Source: Silene conica | Taxonomy: Eukaryota > Streptophyta > Magnoliopsida > Caryophyllales > Caryophyllaceae | Assembly: GCA_029255685.2 (NCBI GenBank) | Contig: CM055320.2 | Coordinates: forward strand, 48,858,910-48,922,909 | DNA: 64,000 bases | Direction of reading: 5' to 3' | Shown: positions 22,868-34,889 of the stretch, one piece after another | Position numbering within the stretch: position 1 is the first letter of the stretch | Layout of the letters: each line of letters opens with the position of its first letter | The notes under the pieces: generated by a model | The model's database searches: none | What the model was told of the DNA's origin: nothing | Seen by the model: the letters and a program-made list of their open reading frames with translations, nothing else | Position numbers and translations under genes: made by a program

Positions 22868-23611
22868 TGTAAGGTTTACGTTTAACACACCCCAAATAAT
22901 TAGTCTTACCAATTATCAAATCCTAATTAACTCGTTTAATTAGGGTTTCAAGATCTTATGCATGCTAAATAAAATGCGGAAATAAGATGTCGAATGCTTA
23001 CAATCCGGCGGAACCGGTGCTAGGATGATCCTCCAAACCTAGTAATCAAGGTAGATTACCTCCTTTGTGATGCACCTAAAACAACCCCTTAAACCGAGAT
23101 TTACACGAGCTAGGTGTTTAAAACGGTTTTCCTTAAACTATATTCCAATCTCTTATTAGAATAAATAAAAATGAGAATACTATAACAATTGTAGTATTGT
23201 TAATATAATCCTATTATATTAATAATATTATGAAATAATATTAGAGGTTTTAATTATGGTTTTCTCACACTAGAAAACATGGCTAAGTTAGAATGATGCA
23301 CACATGAACATCTTTCACATTTTTAGATGGGTTTTGGGTGAGTTGCCATGACTTGTCATGGGAAGCACCAAAATGGTGCTTTTTGTCTTACCAAAACAAA
23401 ATAGACTGGCTCAAGGGAACACCCTTATTGATTAAGGTAAAACATGCTTTAATCAATATGTTGGGGTTAATAAATTAACACACAACAACTCTATTAACCC
23501 ATCACAAAACCAGTACCATTAACATAAAATGAACATCCATTTTACAACTTTGTTATTTGTACAATTGTATATGTGTGACATACATTATATCACAATAGTG
23601 TGAAACAATTG
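22868..23611 (-). repeat. 5' LTR of the TR-GAG-like element, first part
   Basis: It aligns with 15945-16688 of the intact LTR and is cut at 23611 by the chromovirus. The last five bases, AATTG (23607-23611), are the target duplication. Confidence 0.93.
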
Positions 23612-24329
23612 TGTAAAACCCCTCGCGAAAGCGGAAATATAAACACATAAAAGTACCAAAATTGCAGCGGAATTAAAACTTTTTAAAGATAAAACATGCG
23701 AGAAGTCTTAGACTGAAACGTAAACTGAAACTGAAACCAAATAGATAAGTAACAGTTCTAAGTAACAAAACCAATATGTACATCAGCCTGGGATGGAACA
23801 TCCCTACAGGCACCAAAACAAGAGTAACAACTACGAGTCCAGCTAAACGATATAAGGTAAGTCATAAGATGACAGCAGGATCATCACTCGCTAGCTCTCG
23901 TGAACCCATCTCCAACCAGCATGTACCTACATACATGAAAACATGTACGCCACAATCAGTGGGGAGTGACTAGAGTTCTCCTAGCCACCTTTTGTGACAA
24001 CACGTAACATATAAAACAATACAGAATACTCCAACATATATCAACATGTGAAGCATAAACAACTCATCATCTGATCTCTTACTATCATGCGATTACCATG
24101 CACGGCTCTCAACTAACTTCATAAACAGATAAGAAGGAGAGCCGGTTTCCCTACTGGTTACCCAGTCGGGGGGGGTCTTTCAATCTAATCATTTATGAAA
24201 CCGAACTAAGAGTCATCCAATGCCTTGGATGATTTAACCACAAACCATATAACAACGACAACATACTAGGCATATCTGACACTGTACCATCATCAAGGCA
24301 AGCAGATATAAAACAGCGAGTACAAAGGT

Positions 24330-24960
24330 TCAGAGGCGACATCTTAACGCATAACCTAGGTACTAAATAATTCAGCAAGTATAAAGGTTCAGAGGCGACA
24401 TCTTAACGCATAACCTAAATACCAAGTTCACATTATCAAGCAAGGACTCAGAGGCGAAAACTCAACGCATGGACCGGCTATCACTGAACATTAGACTCAG
24501 AGGCGAAAACTCAACGCATGGACTAACATTCAATTCACTATCACAAGTAAGGAACTCAGAGGCGAAAACTCAACGCATGGACCCCTACCACATTACAAGA
24601 TACTAGACTCAGAGGCAAAAACTCAACGCATGTTCTAGCACCCAACACCTGCACTCCGGGTAAGGTATGACAACCTGACTGCCCCGTCGTGCAGTTGCTC
24701 TACTCGTCAGACTCAGAGGCCAGCTTAAGGCATGTCCTGACGCGATCACACATACATGTCTGGACTCAGAGGCGAAAACTCAACGCATGTCCCAGACACG
24801 ACAAACAAACATGTATAGAACTCAGAGGCGAAAACTCAACGCATGGCTCCATACACGACAAACAAACACATATAGGGCTCAGAGGCGAAAACTCAACGCA
24901 TACCCCTATACATGACAAACAACCTACGTATTAAGTTCAGAGGCGACATCTTAACGCATA
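24330..24960 (-). repeat. Spaced CAGAGGCGAAAACTCAACG array in copy 2 LTR
   Basis: About eleven copies of the roughly 20-bp motif, or its variant CAGAGGCGACATCTTAACG, at 50-60-bp spacing with unlike spacers. The other LTR has the same array at 32020-32655. Confidence 0.88.
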
Positions 24961-25264
24961 ACTTAATACGCATCAAAACCATATCATCAAAGTCTACGAA
25001 CTAAACCGTAGTTCTACCTTTAACTTCTAATCAACACTTAATTGACCTCGAGAACTAAGATGAGGGAGAGCCGGTTTCCCTTTCGGTTGCCCGACCGGGG
25101 GGTCTCTATCCTCACTATATTCCCGAACCCAATATAATGTTGCCCATCCTCCGGGGACCTCAAACACATGTCAAAGGTACACAAAACAAGTTTCAAGTAA
25201 AACCGATTAACCGTTTGAAAGTTACACTCAATTTACAAAATCCTCAAAATAGCCTACAGGGGTC

Positions 25265-25665
25265 CCCAGCCGGTCGGCAGGCAGCCGGTCGGCCGGCTGG
25301 TGACCTCCCAGCCTTCCTTCTTTCTTTTCAAAAACAAAACAACACAAAAGGCCTCCCAGCCGGTCGGCAGGCAGCCGGTCGGCAGGCAGCCGGTCGGCCG
25401 GCTGGGAAGACCTTCCCAAGCCTTCTCAAACGAAAACCATCCCCACAAGTACTCCCAGCCGGCTGGCAGGCGGCCGGTCTGCCGGCTGGGCTCCCATCCT
25501 ATATAAGTTTTTCGCAAACAACACAAGGCAAAATGACTACCAGCCGGTCGGCAGGCGGCCGGTCGGCCGGCTGGCAGTCCTAAGCCATTTTTCCAAAAAC
25601 TCGCGAAACACACAAATGCTCTCCCAGCCGGTCGACCGGCGGCCGGTCGGTCGACCGGCTCAGAG
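25265..25665 (-). repeat. GC-rich CCGGTCGGC palindrome blocks in copy 2 LTR
   Basis: Five or so blocks of CCAGCCGGTCGGCAGGC and CCGGTCGGCCGGCTGG. One block holds an extra 15-bp unit relative to the other LTR (32955-33340), showing recent length change by unit gain or loss. Confidence 0.88.
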
Positions 25666-26636
25666 AGCCTGCAACCAAAATCGTGATTTTCCAATCTTTC
25701 TCAAACTTCACAATTCGACTTCTAATCTTCAATAGCATCACAAATAATGTTTACCCACTAACATAAATCATCCAATACTACTAATCTATCAGAAAACAAG
25801 TCCCATAACAATCCTCAAATGAATTATACACGTATCCGTCGCAAAAATGAGAAAAACTGAAAATACCCTTAAAAGCATTTGACAATCAATTCAAGCATGA
25901 ATTCTTCACAACAACATCATCCTAAACATGTTGCTAAGTCCTTTAACATCATATTTCGACACAAATCAGAAACAAAACGAGAATCACATCAAATATGCTA
26001 ATATACACATAAAGGTCGAGTTTCTCATTATCGTCACCTTTCAAGCTTTCCGGCTAAAGATCTTCCTCCACAATGTAGCTATCGATGTCCGGGTTGTCCA
26101 ATCCTTCACCTACAAACATGGAAAACGGGTTTAAGAACACAAACGGAATTTGTGTAAAACAGGCCAATTTTCGAAATGGAGGATTTGAGAAACGGAAGTG
26201 ATAGATGGATTGGAAATTGAACAAGGATTCCGGAAATGTTATCGTTACCTCGATTTGATCGACGGATGATGAAGAATTCCTCAAAAAGTGATGAATAAAA
26301 TGGAGGTTTTGTGATGAACTTGTTTTACAGTGAAATAGATTTCTTGGAGAATAAGATGTCGACATATTGTTTATAAAGAGGACAAGTGAGTTGTCCTTTC
26401 CGAGTAAGTAAAATGGAGCGGATATTTACACGGATACTTGAGTCGGGTATGAAATGAATATTTAAGTCGGGAATATAACTTTGCCAAGTTGTATTCGTCT
26501 TAAGGACTGGAGGTTCTTAAGACGGATCTTACTTTTAAATTAAAATCTTTCGAAATAAATTATTAAAATATTATTTTATTACATAAAATAATTTAAAACG
26601 ATTAAATTAGATTTTACGAAAATACGGGATGTTACA

Positions 26637-26650
26637 ATCACCCCAACTTC
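26637..26650 (-). other. Polypurine tract of chromovirus copy 2
   Basis: On the minus strand GAAGTTGGGGTGAT precedes the TGTAACATCC LTR start, identical to copy 1. Confidence 0.85.
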
Positions 26651-26701
26651 AAAAAGTTTCGTCCTCGAAACTCGAACGGATATAAATCTATATACTATAC
26701 C

Positions 26702-29686
26702 TCAATCGAAAAGAGAAGGATGCGCGATACGCATCGATGCCTCTGTCTCCCAAGTCTGCTCCTCAACATCACCGCAACGCCAAAGGATCTTCACTAGCGG
26801 CACCACCTTGCTCCTAAGCTTCCTATCCTGACGGTCAAGGATCTTCACTGGACGCTCCTCGAAAGCAAGACTCGGCTCCAAGTTCTCGATCTCTCTAGGC
26901 AAAACATGACTCGGGTCACTAATGTATCTGCGGAGCTGGGAAACATGAAAAACGCTATGAACCTTGCCCAAACTAGGAGGCAAGTCCAATCGGTAAGCAG
27001 CAGCACCAATCCTCTTCACGATCTCAAAAGGGCCAATATATTTAGGGCTCAACTTGCCCTTAACTCCAAACCTTTTGACGCCCTTCATCGGAGAAACTCT
27101 CAAGAAAACTCGATCACCCACCTCAAACTCTAAGGGTCTACGGCGAACATCAGCATAGGATTTCTGCCGGTCCTGTGCGGCCTTCATCCTACCCCTGATA
27201 AGCTGAACCTGATCAATAGTAACAGCTAACTGGTCCGGTCCTAGGTCACGAACATCACTAGCCTGATCCCAACAAATCGGACTACGGCACTTCCTACCAT
27301 AAAGAGCCTCGTACGGAGCCATACCAATGGAAGCATGATAACTGTTGTTGTAAGAAAACTCTACCAACGGCAAACACTGCTCCCAAGAACTCTGAAAATC
27401 AAGGGCACAAGCACGGAGCAAATTCTCTAATGTCTGTATAGTCCTCTCGGACTGACCATCGGTCGCGGCATGAAAAGCATTACTCATCAACAAACGGCTA
27501 CCCATAGCCTCCTGCAAAGCCTTCCAGAACCTGGAACAAAACCTCGGATCACGATCTGAAACTATCTCCCTCGGGACACCATGATATCGGACTACCTCAG
27601 CAATATAAGCCCTAGCTAAACGATCCATATCCCATGTCTCTCTGATCGGCACGAATCTGGCACACTTAGTTAGACGATCGACAATAACCCAAATCGCATC
27701 CTTGCCTCCAACTGTCTTAGGCAATGCTGTAACGAAGTCCATAGATATACACTCCCACTTCCACTGAGGAACGGGAAGCGGCTGTAACAAACCACCAGGT
27801 CTCCTATGCTCTATCTTGACTTGTTGACAAGTCAAGCACCTACTAACATAATCCAAGATCTCCTTCTTCATACCAGGCCACCAAAACATAAGCCTCAAAT
27901 CCCTGTACATCTTCTCTCCTCCTGGATGAACGGAGTACGGTGACAAATGAGCCTCATCAAGAACCTTCTTCCTCAAATCTGGCACATTAGGAACATACAT
28001 CCTACCACGGAACCTAAGGAAACCATCAGCATCAATCACCAACTCAGGTGCAACACCACTCGAAATCTTAGCCTCAAACTTCTTGAAATCGGCATCTGAA
28101 GGCAAACTCTGGCGAATCTCCCAATATAAAGACGGCTCGGCAGTCAAAGCAGCTAACCAATCAAAACCACTACCCACCATCTCTAATCTCAGCTTCCGGA
28201 ACTCGGAACACAACTCATCGGGCAATACTCTCATGGCACTCATCGAGTGAGAAGTCTTGCGACTAAGCGCATCAGCAACTACATTGGCTTTTCCCTCATG
28301 ATATAACAACTCAATGTCGTAATCTTTCACCAACTCTAGCCAACGTCTCTGCCTCATGTTAAGGTCTTTCTGAGTAAAAATGTACTTAAGACTCTTGTGA
28401 TATGTGAAAATACGGCAATGGGATCCAATCAGGTAATGACGCCACATCTTCAAAGCATGAACGACTGCGGCCAACTCCAAGTCATGTGTTGGATAGTTCA
28501 CCTCATGAACTCTCAACTGTCTAGATGAATAGGCTATCACCTTACCACTCTGCATCAGTACGCATCCAAGTCCTAACATCGAAGCATCACAATACACATC
28601 GAAGTCCACTCCGATCTCTGGCAAAGCTAACACGGGGGCAGAAGTCAATCTGGTCTTCAACTCCTGGAAAGAACTCTCACATTTGTCGGTCCACACAAAT
28701 TTGGCTTCTTTCTTCAGCAACTGAGTCATCGGGCGAGCCAATCTCGAAAAATCCTCAACGAATCTACGATAATAACCAGCCAAACCCAAAAAGCTACGGA
28801 TCTCTCCAACATCCTTGGGACTCTCCCAATCAACCACAGCCTCTATCTTCGCGGGATCTACCATCACACCCTCGCTGGATATCACATGTCCTAAAAAGGC
28901 AACCTTCGAGAGCCAAAATTCACACTTCGAAAACTTTGCGAACCATTTCTGTCTGCGCAGAATCCCTAGAATCAATCGAAGATGCTCAGCATGTTCCTCA
29001 TCGGTCTTCGAATATATCAAGATGTCATCGATAAACACCACAACACAAGTGTCAAGATACTCACTGAAGGTACGGTTCATCTGATCCATAAAAATTGCCG
29101 GTGCATTAGTCAACCCAAATGGCATGACTACAAACTCATAATGACCATATCTGGTACGAAAAGCAGTCTTCGCAATGTCAGCCTCTCTCACTGGAATCTG
29201 ATGATAACCCGATCGAAGATCAATCTTAGAAAACCTCGAAGCACCTCTCAACTGATCGAACAAATCATCTATTCTAGGCAAAGGATATCGATTCTTCACG
29301 GTCACTCGGTTCAGCTCTCTATAGTCAATGCACAATCTCATGGAACCATCTTTCTTCTTAACGAACAACACAGGAGCACCCCACGGAGAAGCACTAGGTC
29401 TAATGAAACCTTTCTCGATCATCTCTTCCAATTGCTGCTTCAACTCTTTCAACTCTGGCGGAGCCATACGGTAAGGAGCTTTAGAAATCGGTCCGGTACC
29501 TGGAACAAGCTCAATAGTAAACTCCACATCTCTCTCTGGCGGTATCCCTGGCAAGTCATCTGGGAACACATCTGGATACTCACGAACAATGGCTACATCT
29601 TCGAGCTTCGGTAGCGATGGTTTAGCAGCTGTAACAACACACAAGAAGGCTTGGCAACCTTTCCTAAGAAGATGAGAAGCTTTCAT
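26702..29686 (-). CDS. Chromovirus Pol: RT, RNase H, integrase, chromodomain-like end
   Basis: A 994-residue open frame. It holds reverse transcriptase (about 85-265; FIDD active site 218-221), RNase H (about 355-480; DVYCDAS, then [10 protein letters not shown]), and integrase with an H580/H587/C617/C620 zinc site and a D650, D711, E747 triad. The C-terminus resembles a chromodomain (LVKILWRCG to WETEASM, about 960-985), which in this group directs insertion to heterochromatin. It lacks its own true start: the first ATG lies where the Gag-Pol frame was shifted by one lost base near 29700. The RNase H motif reads FTYH instead of FTDH (Tyr at 429), while copy 1 has FTDH, so RNase H is probably inactive. 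Confidence 0.92.
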   Translation of the reverse strand: MKASHLLRKGCQAFLCVVTAAKPSLPKLEDVAIVREYPDVFPDDLPGIPPERDVEFTIELVPGTGPISKAPYRMAPPELKELKQQLEEMIEKGFIRPSASPWGAPVLFVKKKDGSMRLCIDYRELNRVTVKNRYPLPRIDDLFDQLRGASRFSKIDLRSGYHQIPVREADIAKTAFRTRYGHYEFVVMPFGLTNAPAIFMDQMNRTFSEYLDTCVVVFIDDILIYSKTDEEHAEHLRLILGILRRQKWFAKFSKCEFWLSKVAFLGHVISSEGVMVDPAKIEAVVDWESPKDVGEIRSFLGLAGYYRRFVEDFSRLARPMTQLLKKEAKFVWTDKCESSFQELKTRLTSAPVLALPEIGVDFDVYCDASMLGLGCVLMQSGKVIAYSSRQLRVHEVNYPTHDLELAAVVHALKMWRHYLIGSHCRIFTYHKSLKYIFTQKDLNMRQRRWLELVKDYDIELLYHEGKANVVADALSRKTSHSMSAMRVLPDELCSEFRKLRLEMVGSGFDWLAALTAEPSLYWEIRQSLPSDADFKKFEAKISSGVAPELVIDADGFLRFRGRMYVPNVPDLRKKVLDEAHLSPYSVHPGGEKMYRDLRLMFWWPGMKKEILDYVSRCLTCQQVKIEHRRPGGLLQPLPVPQWKWECISMDFVTALPKTVGGKDAIWVIVDRLTKCARFVPIRETWDMDRLARAYIAEVVRYHGVPREIVSDRDPRFCSRFWKALQEAMGSRLLMSNAFHAATDGQSERTIQTLENLLRACALDFQSSWEQCLPLVEFSYNNSYHASIGMAPYEALYGRKCRSPICWDQASDVRDLGPDQLAVTIDQVQLIRGRMKAAQDRQKSYADVRRRPLEFEVGDRVFLRVSPMKGVKRFGVKGKLSPKYIGPFEIVKRIGAAAYRLDLPPSLGKVHSVFHVSQLRRYISDPSHVLPREIENLEPSLAFEERPVKILDRQDRKLRSKVVPLVKILWRCGDVEEQTWETEASMRIAHPSLFD

Positions 29687-31137
29687 CGAAGAGATAACAC
29701 GAACACCCTTTGAGGGCGAGTTCCCCTATAGGAAACACGAACTCCTGAAGAACTCCTCAAGCAGATTTTCTGGTCGCGACACTCGAAGCGAGCATGGTAT
29801 CGCGATAACCAATCCATACCGAGGATAATGTCAAACTCCTCGAGAGGAAATCTCAGTAAGTCCGCTGGAAATGTGGCTTGACCAATAACAATAGGAACAT
29901 CCCTATGGGACGAAGAGCAGGAAAACACGTCTCCAGAAGGTAAGGAAATAGAAGTCTCCTCAACCAATGAAGACTCAAGAGCTAGACGGTCGGCGAACTG
30001 AGTCGATATAAATGACAAAGAAGCTCCAGTATCGAATAAAATAAGGCACTCAGCACCAAGAACAGAAAAGATACCGGCAACAATGTCAGGATGAGCCTCT
30101 GCCTCAGCCCTAGTCATCACAAAGATCTTCCCCTTCGGCTTTCCTCCTCTGGTCGCTGCAGCAGCAGTGGCAGCATTGCCAAGAACAATATTCTTCTCAG
30201 GACAATCAAAGGATCTATGCCCAAATCCATTACAAGTATAACACTTATAGGCATTCTTGAAGCAATCAAACCCTGGATGAAGCGGTTTACCACAACGGCG
30301 GCAAACAGTAGAAGCAGTATCGGTGTGAAATGTGGTCTTAGCAACCGGAGCGGAGAACCTCTCAAAACGCTTCTTCTGAGAAGAAGGCGAAGAAGTAGAA
30401 GGAACAAATGGTCTCTTCCCCTGGTACACGGATCTCTGGTGAGAAGTGAAGCTGGAAGTAGCGGCACGGGTCTCAGCATCAATGGCACGAATAGAGCTCT
30501 CGGCCCAAATAGCATCGTCATACACCTCCACAAAAGAAGTAGAGTCACGACGAACCATACTCTCAATCCTCGGCCCTAGCTTCCCTCGGTAGAAATACAC
30601 CCTCTCAGCCTCATCACGAACAAATCTCGATGCAAAGTGAGCTAACTGGTTGAACTTGTCAGTAAACTCCTGAACGGTCATCTTGCCTTGCTTCAAATCC
30701 ATAAATTCTTTCAAGCTCTGCGATCTCAACTCCTTGGGGTAGAACCTCGCCTCGAGCCTGTCTTTGAAAGCCTCCCAATCGAACATCGGGTCAAGAATAG
30801 CGGTAGGTCCAGTCAATGCCCACCAACGGTCAGCCTCCAATGTCAGGAAGTGAGCGGCTAAACGCACTCTATCCTCCCTAACGACTGAGTATAAGGTGAA
30901 GCTCTTTTCCATCTCTCTAAACCACTCTGTGAGGGCTACAGGGTCAGCCTCGCCTCCATAGGTCCTAACATGGCTTCTGGACATCTGAGAGGCAATCCAG
31001 GAAAAGCTACCCGGACGATTAGTCTCGCCACCCGGCGGTGGAGGAGGTGGAACATTCCCCGCTTGCTGTCTCTGAGTCTCAAGCAAATGCTGAATTGCTT
31101 GCAGCACAATGTTATCAGCAGCTCTGGGTCTCACCAT
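29683..31137 (-). CDS. Chromovirus Gag and protease, frameshifted from Pol
   Basis: A 484-residue frame. It has a Gag capsid-like domain (about 50-205), a basic linker, two CCHC zinc knuckles (279-292, [14 protein letters not shown], and 299-312, [14 protein letters not shown]) and an aspartic protease with DTGAS at 369-373 and ILGMDW near 438. Gag packages element RNA and the protease cuts the polyprotein. In copy 1 the frame runs on into Pol. Here one A is missing from an A-run near 29710 (CCTCAAAGGG versus CCTGAAAAGGG), so Gag ends early in a short unrelated tail. The start ATG aligns with copy 1. Confidence 0.92.
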   Translation of the reverse strand: MVRPRAADNIVLQAIQHLLETQRQQAGNVPPPPPPGGETNRPGSFSWIASQMSRSHVRTYGGEADPVALTEWFREMEKSFTLYSVVREDRVRLAAHFLTLEADRWWALTGPTAILDPMFDWEAFKDRLEARFYPKELRSQSLKEFMDLKQGKMTVQEFTDKFNQLAHFASRFVRDEAERVYFYRGKLGPRIESMVRRDSTSFVEVYDDAIWAESSIRAIDAETRAATSSFTSHQRSVYQGKRPFVPSTSSPSSQKKRFERFSAPVAKTTFHTDTASTVCRRCGKPLHPGFDCFKNAYKCYTCNGFGHRSFDCPEKNIVLGNAATAAAATRGGKPKGKIFVMTRAEAEAHPDIVAGIFSVLGAECLILFDTGASLSFISTQFADRLALESSLVEETSISLPSGDVFSCSSSHRDVPIVIGQATFPADLLRFPLEEFDIILGMDWLSRYHARFECRDQKICLRSSSGVRVSYRGTRPQRVFVLSLR

Positions 31138-31289
31138 CCTTTAAAAGAGAAAACAAGGATTAGCTTAACAATTAGCAATCACAAATAGACTACAAAATAA
31201 GTCCTTAGATCTACCCATCTCTCATTCATTATTTATTTATTTGGTCAAGTTAAGGTTGGGGGTCACATGAGTGCGTCGGGAGCAATAAT

Positions 31290-31301
31290 GCTCTGATACC
31301 A
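31290..31301 (-). other. Primer binding site of chromovirus copy 2
   Basis: GCTCTGATACCA on the plus strand, complement of TGGTATCAGAGC, two bases inside the 5' LTR end at 31304. Confidence 0.93.
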
Positions 31302-31303
31302 AC

Positions 31304-34300
31304 TGTAAAACCCCTCGCGAAAGCGGAAATATAAACACATAAAAGTACCAAAATTGCAGCGGAATTAAAACTTTTTAAAGATAAAACATGCGAGAAGTCT
31401 TAGACTGAAACGTAAACTGAAACTGAAACCAAATAGATAAGTAACAGTTCTAAGTAACAAAACCAATATGTACATCAGCCTGGGATGGAACATCCCTACA
31501 GGCACCAAAACAAGAGTAACAACTACGAGTCCAGCTAAACGATATAAGGTAAGTCATAAGATGACAGCAGGATCATCACTCGCTAGCTCTCGTGAACCCA
31601 TCTCCAACCAGCATGTACCTACATACATGAAAACATGTACGCCACAATCAGTGGGGAGTGACTAGAGTTCTCCTAGCCACCTTTTGTGACAACACGTAAC
31701 ATATAAAACAATACAGAATACTCCAACATATATCAACATGTGAAGCATAAACAACTCATCATCTGATCTCTTACTATCATGCGATTACCATGCACGGCTC
31801 TCAACTAACTTCATAAACAGATAAGAAGGAGAGCCGGTTTCCCTACTGGTTACCCAGTCGGGGGGGTCTTTCAATCTAATCATTTATGAAACCGAACTAA
31901 GAGTCATCCAATGCCTTGGATGATTTAACCACAAACCATATAACAACGACAACATACTAGGCATATCTGACACTGTACCATCATCAAGGCAAGCAGATAT
32001 AAAACAGCGAGTACAAAGGTTCAGAGGCGACATCTTAACGCATAACCTAGGTACTAAATAATTCAGCAAGTATAAAGGTTCAGAGGCGACATCTTAACGC
32101 ATAACCTAAATACCAAGTTCACATTATCAAGCAAGGACTCAGAGGCGAAAACTCAACGCATGGACCGGCTATCACTGAACATTAGACTCAGAGGCGAAAA
32201 CTCAACGCATGGACTAACATTCAATTCACTATCACAAGTAAGGAACTCAGAGGCGAAAACTCAACGCATGGACCCCTACCACATTACAAGATACTAGACT
32301 CAGAGGCGAAAACTCAACGCATGTTCTAGCACCCAACACCTGCACTCCGGGTAAGGTATGACAACCTGAATGCCCCGTCGTGCAGTTGCTCTACTCGTCA
32401 GACTCAGAGGCCAGCTTAAGGCATGTCCTGACGCGATCACACATACATGTCTGGACTCAGAGGCGAAAACACAACGCATGTCCCAGACACGACAAACAAA
32501 CATGTATAGAACTCAGAGGCGAAAACTCAACGCATGGCTCCATACACGACAAACAAACACATATAGGGCTCAGAGGCGAAAACTCAACGCATACCCCTAT
32601 ACATGACAAACAACCTACGTATTAAGTTCAGAGGCGACATCTTAACGCATAACTTAATACGCATCAAAACCATATCATCAAAGTCTACGAACTAAACCGT
32701 AGTTCTACCTTTAACTTCTAATCAACACTTAATTGACCTCGAGAACTAAGATGAGGGAGAGCCGGTTTCCCTTTCGGTTGCCCGACCGGGGGGTCTCTAT
32801 CCTCACTATATTCCCGAACCCAATATAATGTTGCCCATCCTCCGGGGACCTCAAACACATGTCAAAGGTACACAAAACAAGTTTCAAGTAAAACCGATTA
32901 ACCGTTTGAAAGTTACACTCAATTTACAAAATCCTCAAAATAGCCTACAGGGGTCCCCAGCCGGTCGGCAGGCAGCCGGTCGGCCGGCTGGTGACCTCCC
33001 AGCCTTCCTTCTTTCTTTTCAAAAACAAAACAACACAAAAGGCCTCCCAGCCGGTCGGCAGGCAGCCGGTCGGCCGGCTGGGAAGACCTTCCCAAGCCTT
33101 CTCAAACGAAAACCATCCCCACAAGTACTCCCAGCCGGCTGGCAGGCGGCCGGTCTGCCGGCTGGGCTCCCATCCTATATAAGTTTTTCGCAAACAACAC
33201 AAGGCAAAATGACTACCAGCCGGTCGGCAGGCGGCCGGTCGGCCGGCTGGCAGTCCTAAGCCATTTTTCCAAAAACTCGCGAAACACACAAATGCTCTCC
33301 CAGCCGGTCGACCGGCGGCCGGTCGGTCGACCGGCTCAGAGAGCCTGCAACCAAAATCGTGATTTTCCAATCTTTCTCAAACTTCACAATTCGACTTCTA
33401 ATCTTCAATAGCATCACAAATAATGTTTACCCACTAACATAAATCATCCAATACTACTAATCTATCAGAAAACAAGTCCCATAACAATCCTCAAATGAAT
33501 TATACACGTATCCGTCGCAAAAATGAGAAAAACTGAAAATACCCTTAAAAGCATTTGACAATCAATTCAAGCATGAATTCTTCACAACAACATCATCCTA
33601 AACATGTTGCTAAGTCCTTTAACATCATATTTCGACACAAATCAGAAACAAAACGAGAATCACATCAAATATGCTAATATACACATAAAGGCCGAGTTTC
33701 TCATTATCGTCACCTTTCAAGCTTTCCGGCTAAAGATCTTCCTCCACAATGTAGCTATCGATGTCCGGGTTGTCCAATCCTTCACCTACAAACATGGAAA
33801 ACGGGTTTAAGAACACAAAAACGGAATTTGTGTAAAACAGGCCAATTTTCGAAATGGAGGATTTGAGAAACGGAAGTGATAGATGGATTGGAAATTGAAC
33901 AAGGATTCCGGAAATGTTATCGTTACCTCGATTTGATCGACGGATGATGAAGAATTCCTCAAAAAGTGATGAATAAAATGGAGGTTTTGTGATGAACTTG
34001 TTTTACAGTGAAATATATAGATTTCTTGGAGAATAAGATGTCGACATATTGTTTATAAAGAGGACAAGTGAGTTGTCCTTTCCGAGTAAGTAAAATGGAG
34101 CGGATATTTACACGGATACTTGAGTCGGGTATGAAATGAATATTTAAGTCGGGAATATAACTTTGCCAAGTTGTATTCGTCTTAAGGACTGGAGGTTCTT
34201 AAGACGGATCTTACTTTTAAATTAAAATCTTTCGAAATAAATTATTAAAATATTATTTTATTACATAAAATAATTTAAAACGATTAAATTAGATTTTACG

Positions 34301-34318
34301 AAAATACGGGATGTTACA
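31304..34318 (-). repeat. 5' LTR of chromovirus copy 2 (3015 bp)
   Basis: It is nearly identical to 23612-26636 and carries the same motif array (32020-32655) and palindrome blocks (32955-33340). It is followed by the target duplication AATTG at 34319-34323. Confidence 0.95.
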
Positions 34319-34323
34319 AATTG

Positions 34324-34832
34324 TCTTAATTTAAAATGCATATTTATCAAATAAATATCATTTATAAATTAAACAAATCAAGTAATTCGAAATTACTTAA
34401 TATATAAAATGGTCATTTTCAATAATCGTCAATACGATCTACAACACTTGTAATAATTCAACCCGATTCATTCTAATTACGACAGTTTATAAATATCGTT
34501 TAATGTTTGATAATTGACACGTTTCAATTTCAAACATAAATCTTATACTAAGATTTAACCTCTGATTTCTCGATATACGAGTTTAAGGAATCTGATCAAC
34601 TCGTATCAATATACATTTGTTCAGTTTATCAATTAAGGGAATTGTCCTATAGGTGTGACCTAAAGGGATCAACTGACCACCACCGTCATACGACAGTAAT
34701 GTCAAACTCTAGCTAGCCAATCATTACCGATTAATGTTGGTCAGTTGACTATATAATTTTCGTATCATCCCTTGTGCATTCTCGTCATGAGATTTAATTA
34801 TGTGATCGCACTATTGGTGAGGACATAAATCC
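34324..34832 (-). repeat. 5' LTR of the TR-GAG-like element, second part
   Basis: It continues the LTR broken at 23611 and aligns with 16689-17195. It stops at GGACATAAATCC, about five bases short of the expected end. ATTGGTGAGGACATAA from the LTR end is then repeated 30 bp on (34843-34858), so the boundary was rearranged. Confidence 0.88.
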
Positions 34833-34889
34833 TAGGTATTTTATTGGTGAGGACATAATATTAACTTAACAAATTATTAAAACGTACTA

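Larger units (their letters stand above)
23612..26636 (-). repeat. 3' LTR of chromovirus copy 2 (3025 bp)
   Basis: It has TGTAACATCCCG...GGGGTTTTACA ends on the minus strand. It includes the spaced CAGAGGCGAAAACTCAACG array (about 24330-24960) and CCGGTCGGC palindrome blocks (25265-25665). Open frames in it run over these repeats and are not genes. Confidence 0.95.
23612..34318 (-). mobile_element. Ty3/gypsy chromovirus (Tekay/Del-like), copy 2, nearly intact and young
   Basis: A complete element of about 10.7 kb on the minus strand. It has LTRs of 3025 bp (23612-26636) and 3015 bp (31304-34318), a tRNA-Met primer site, long gag and pol frames and a polypurine tract. The five-base duplication AATTG flanks both ends (23607-23611 and 34319-34323), and the empty site is preserved at 16681. 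The LTRs differ by four indels (one 15-bp palindrome unit, 4 bp, 2 bp, 1 bp), which account exactly for the length difference, and only about five substitutions by eye. This implies recent insertion. One frameshift and an RNase H active-site change are the visible defects. Confidence 0.96.
15945..34832 (-). mobile_element. Copia-type TR-GAG-like element, non-autonomous, split by a chromovirus
   Basis: A minus-strand element with LTRs of about 1.25 kb at 15945-17200 (3' LTR) and 22868-23611 plus 34324-34832 (5' LTR, interrupted). The internal region of about 5.7 kb has a tRNA-Met primer site, a gag gene and a polypurine tract, but no protease, integrase, reverse transcriptase or RNase H. This matches TR-GAG elements, non-autonomous copia-related retrotransposons coding only Gag. 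By eye the LTRs differ at about 15-20 positions, near 98.5% identity. About five terminal bases of the 5' LTR are missing at the right edge, so no target duplication is found. Confidence 0.85.

Noticed and set aside
24689..24934. Small protein with repeated LRGENSTH-like units
   Set aside because: It is a translation of the spaced LTR motif array, which contains no conserved start or stop.
25137..25694. Proline/glycine-rich proteins encoded over the GC-rich palindromes (both strands)
   Set aside because: The frames run through LTR palindrome repeats, occur on both strands at once and change with repeat number; they are not genes.
28525..29614. Plus-strand open frames opposite the chromovirus pol
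   Set aside because: They are antisense shadows of the well-supported Pol frame on the minus strand.
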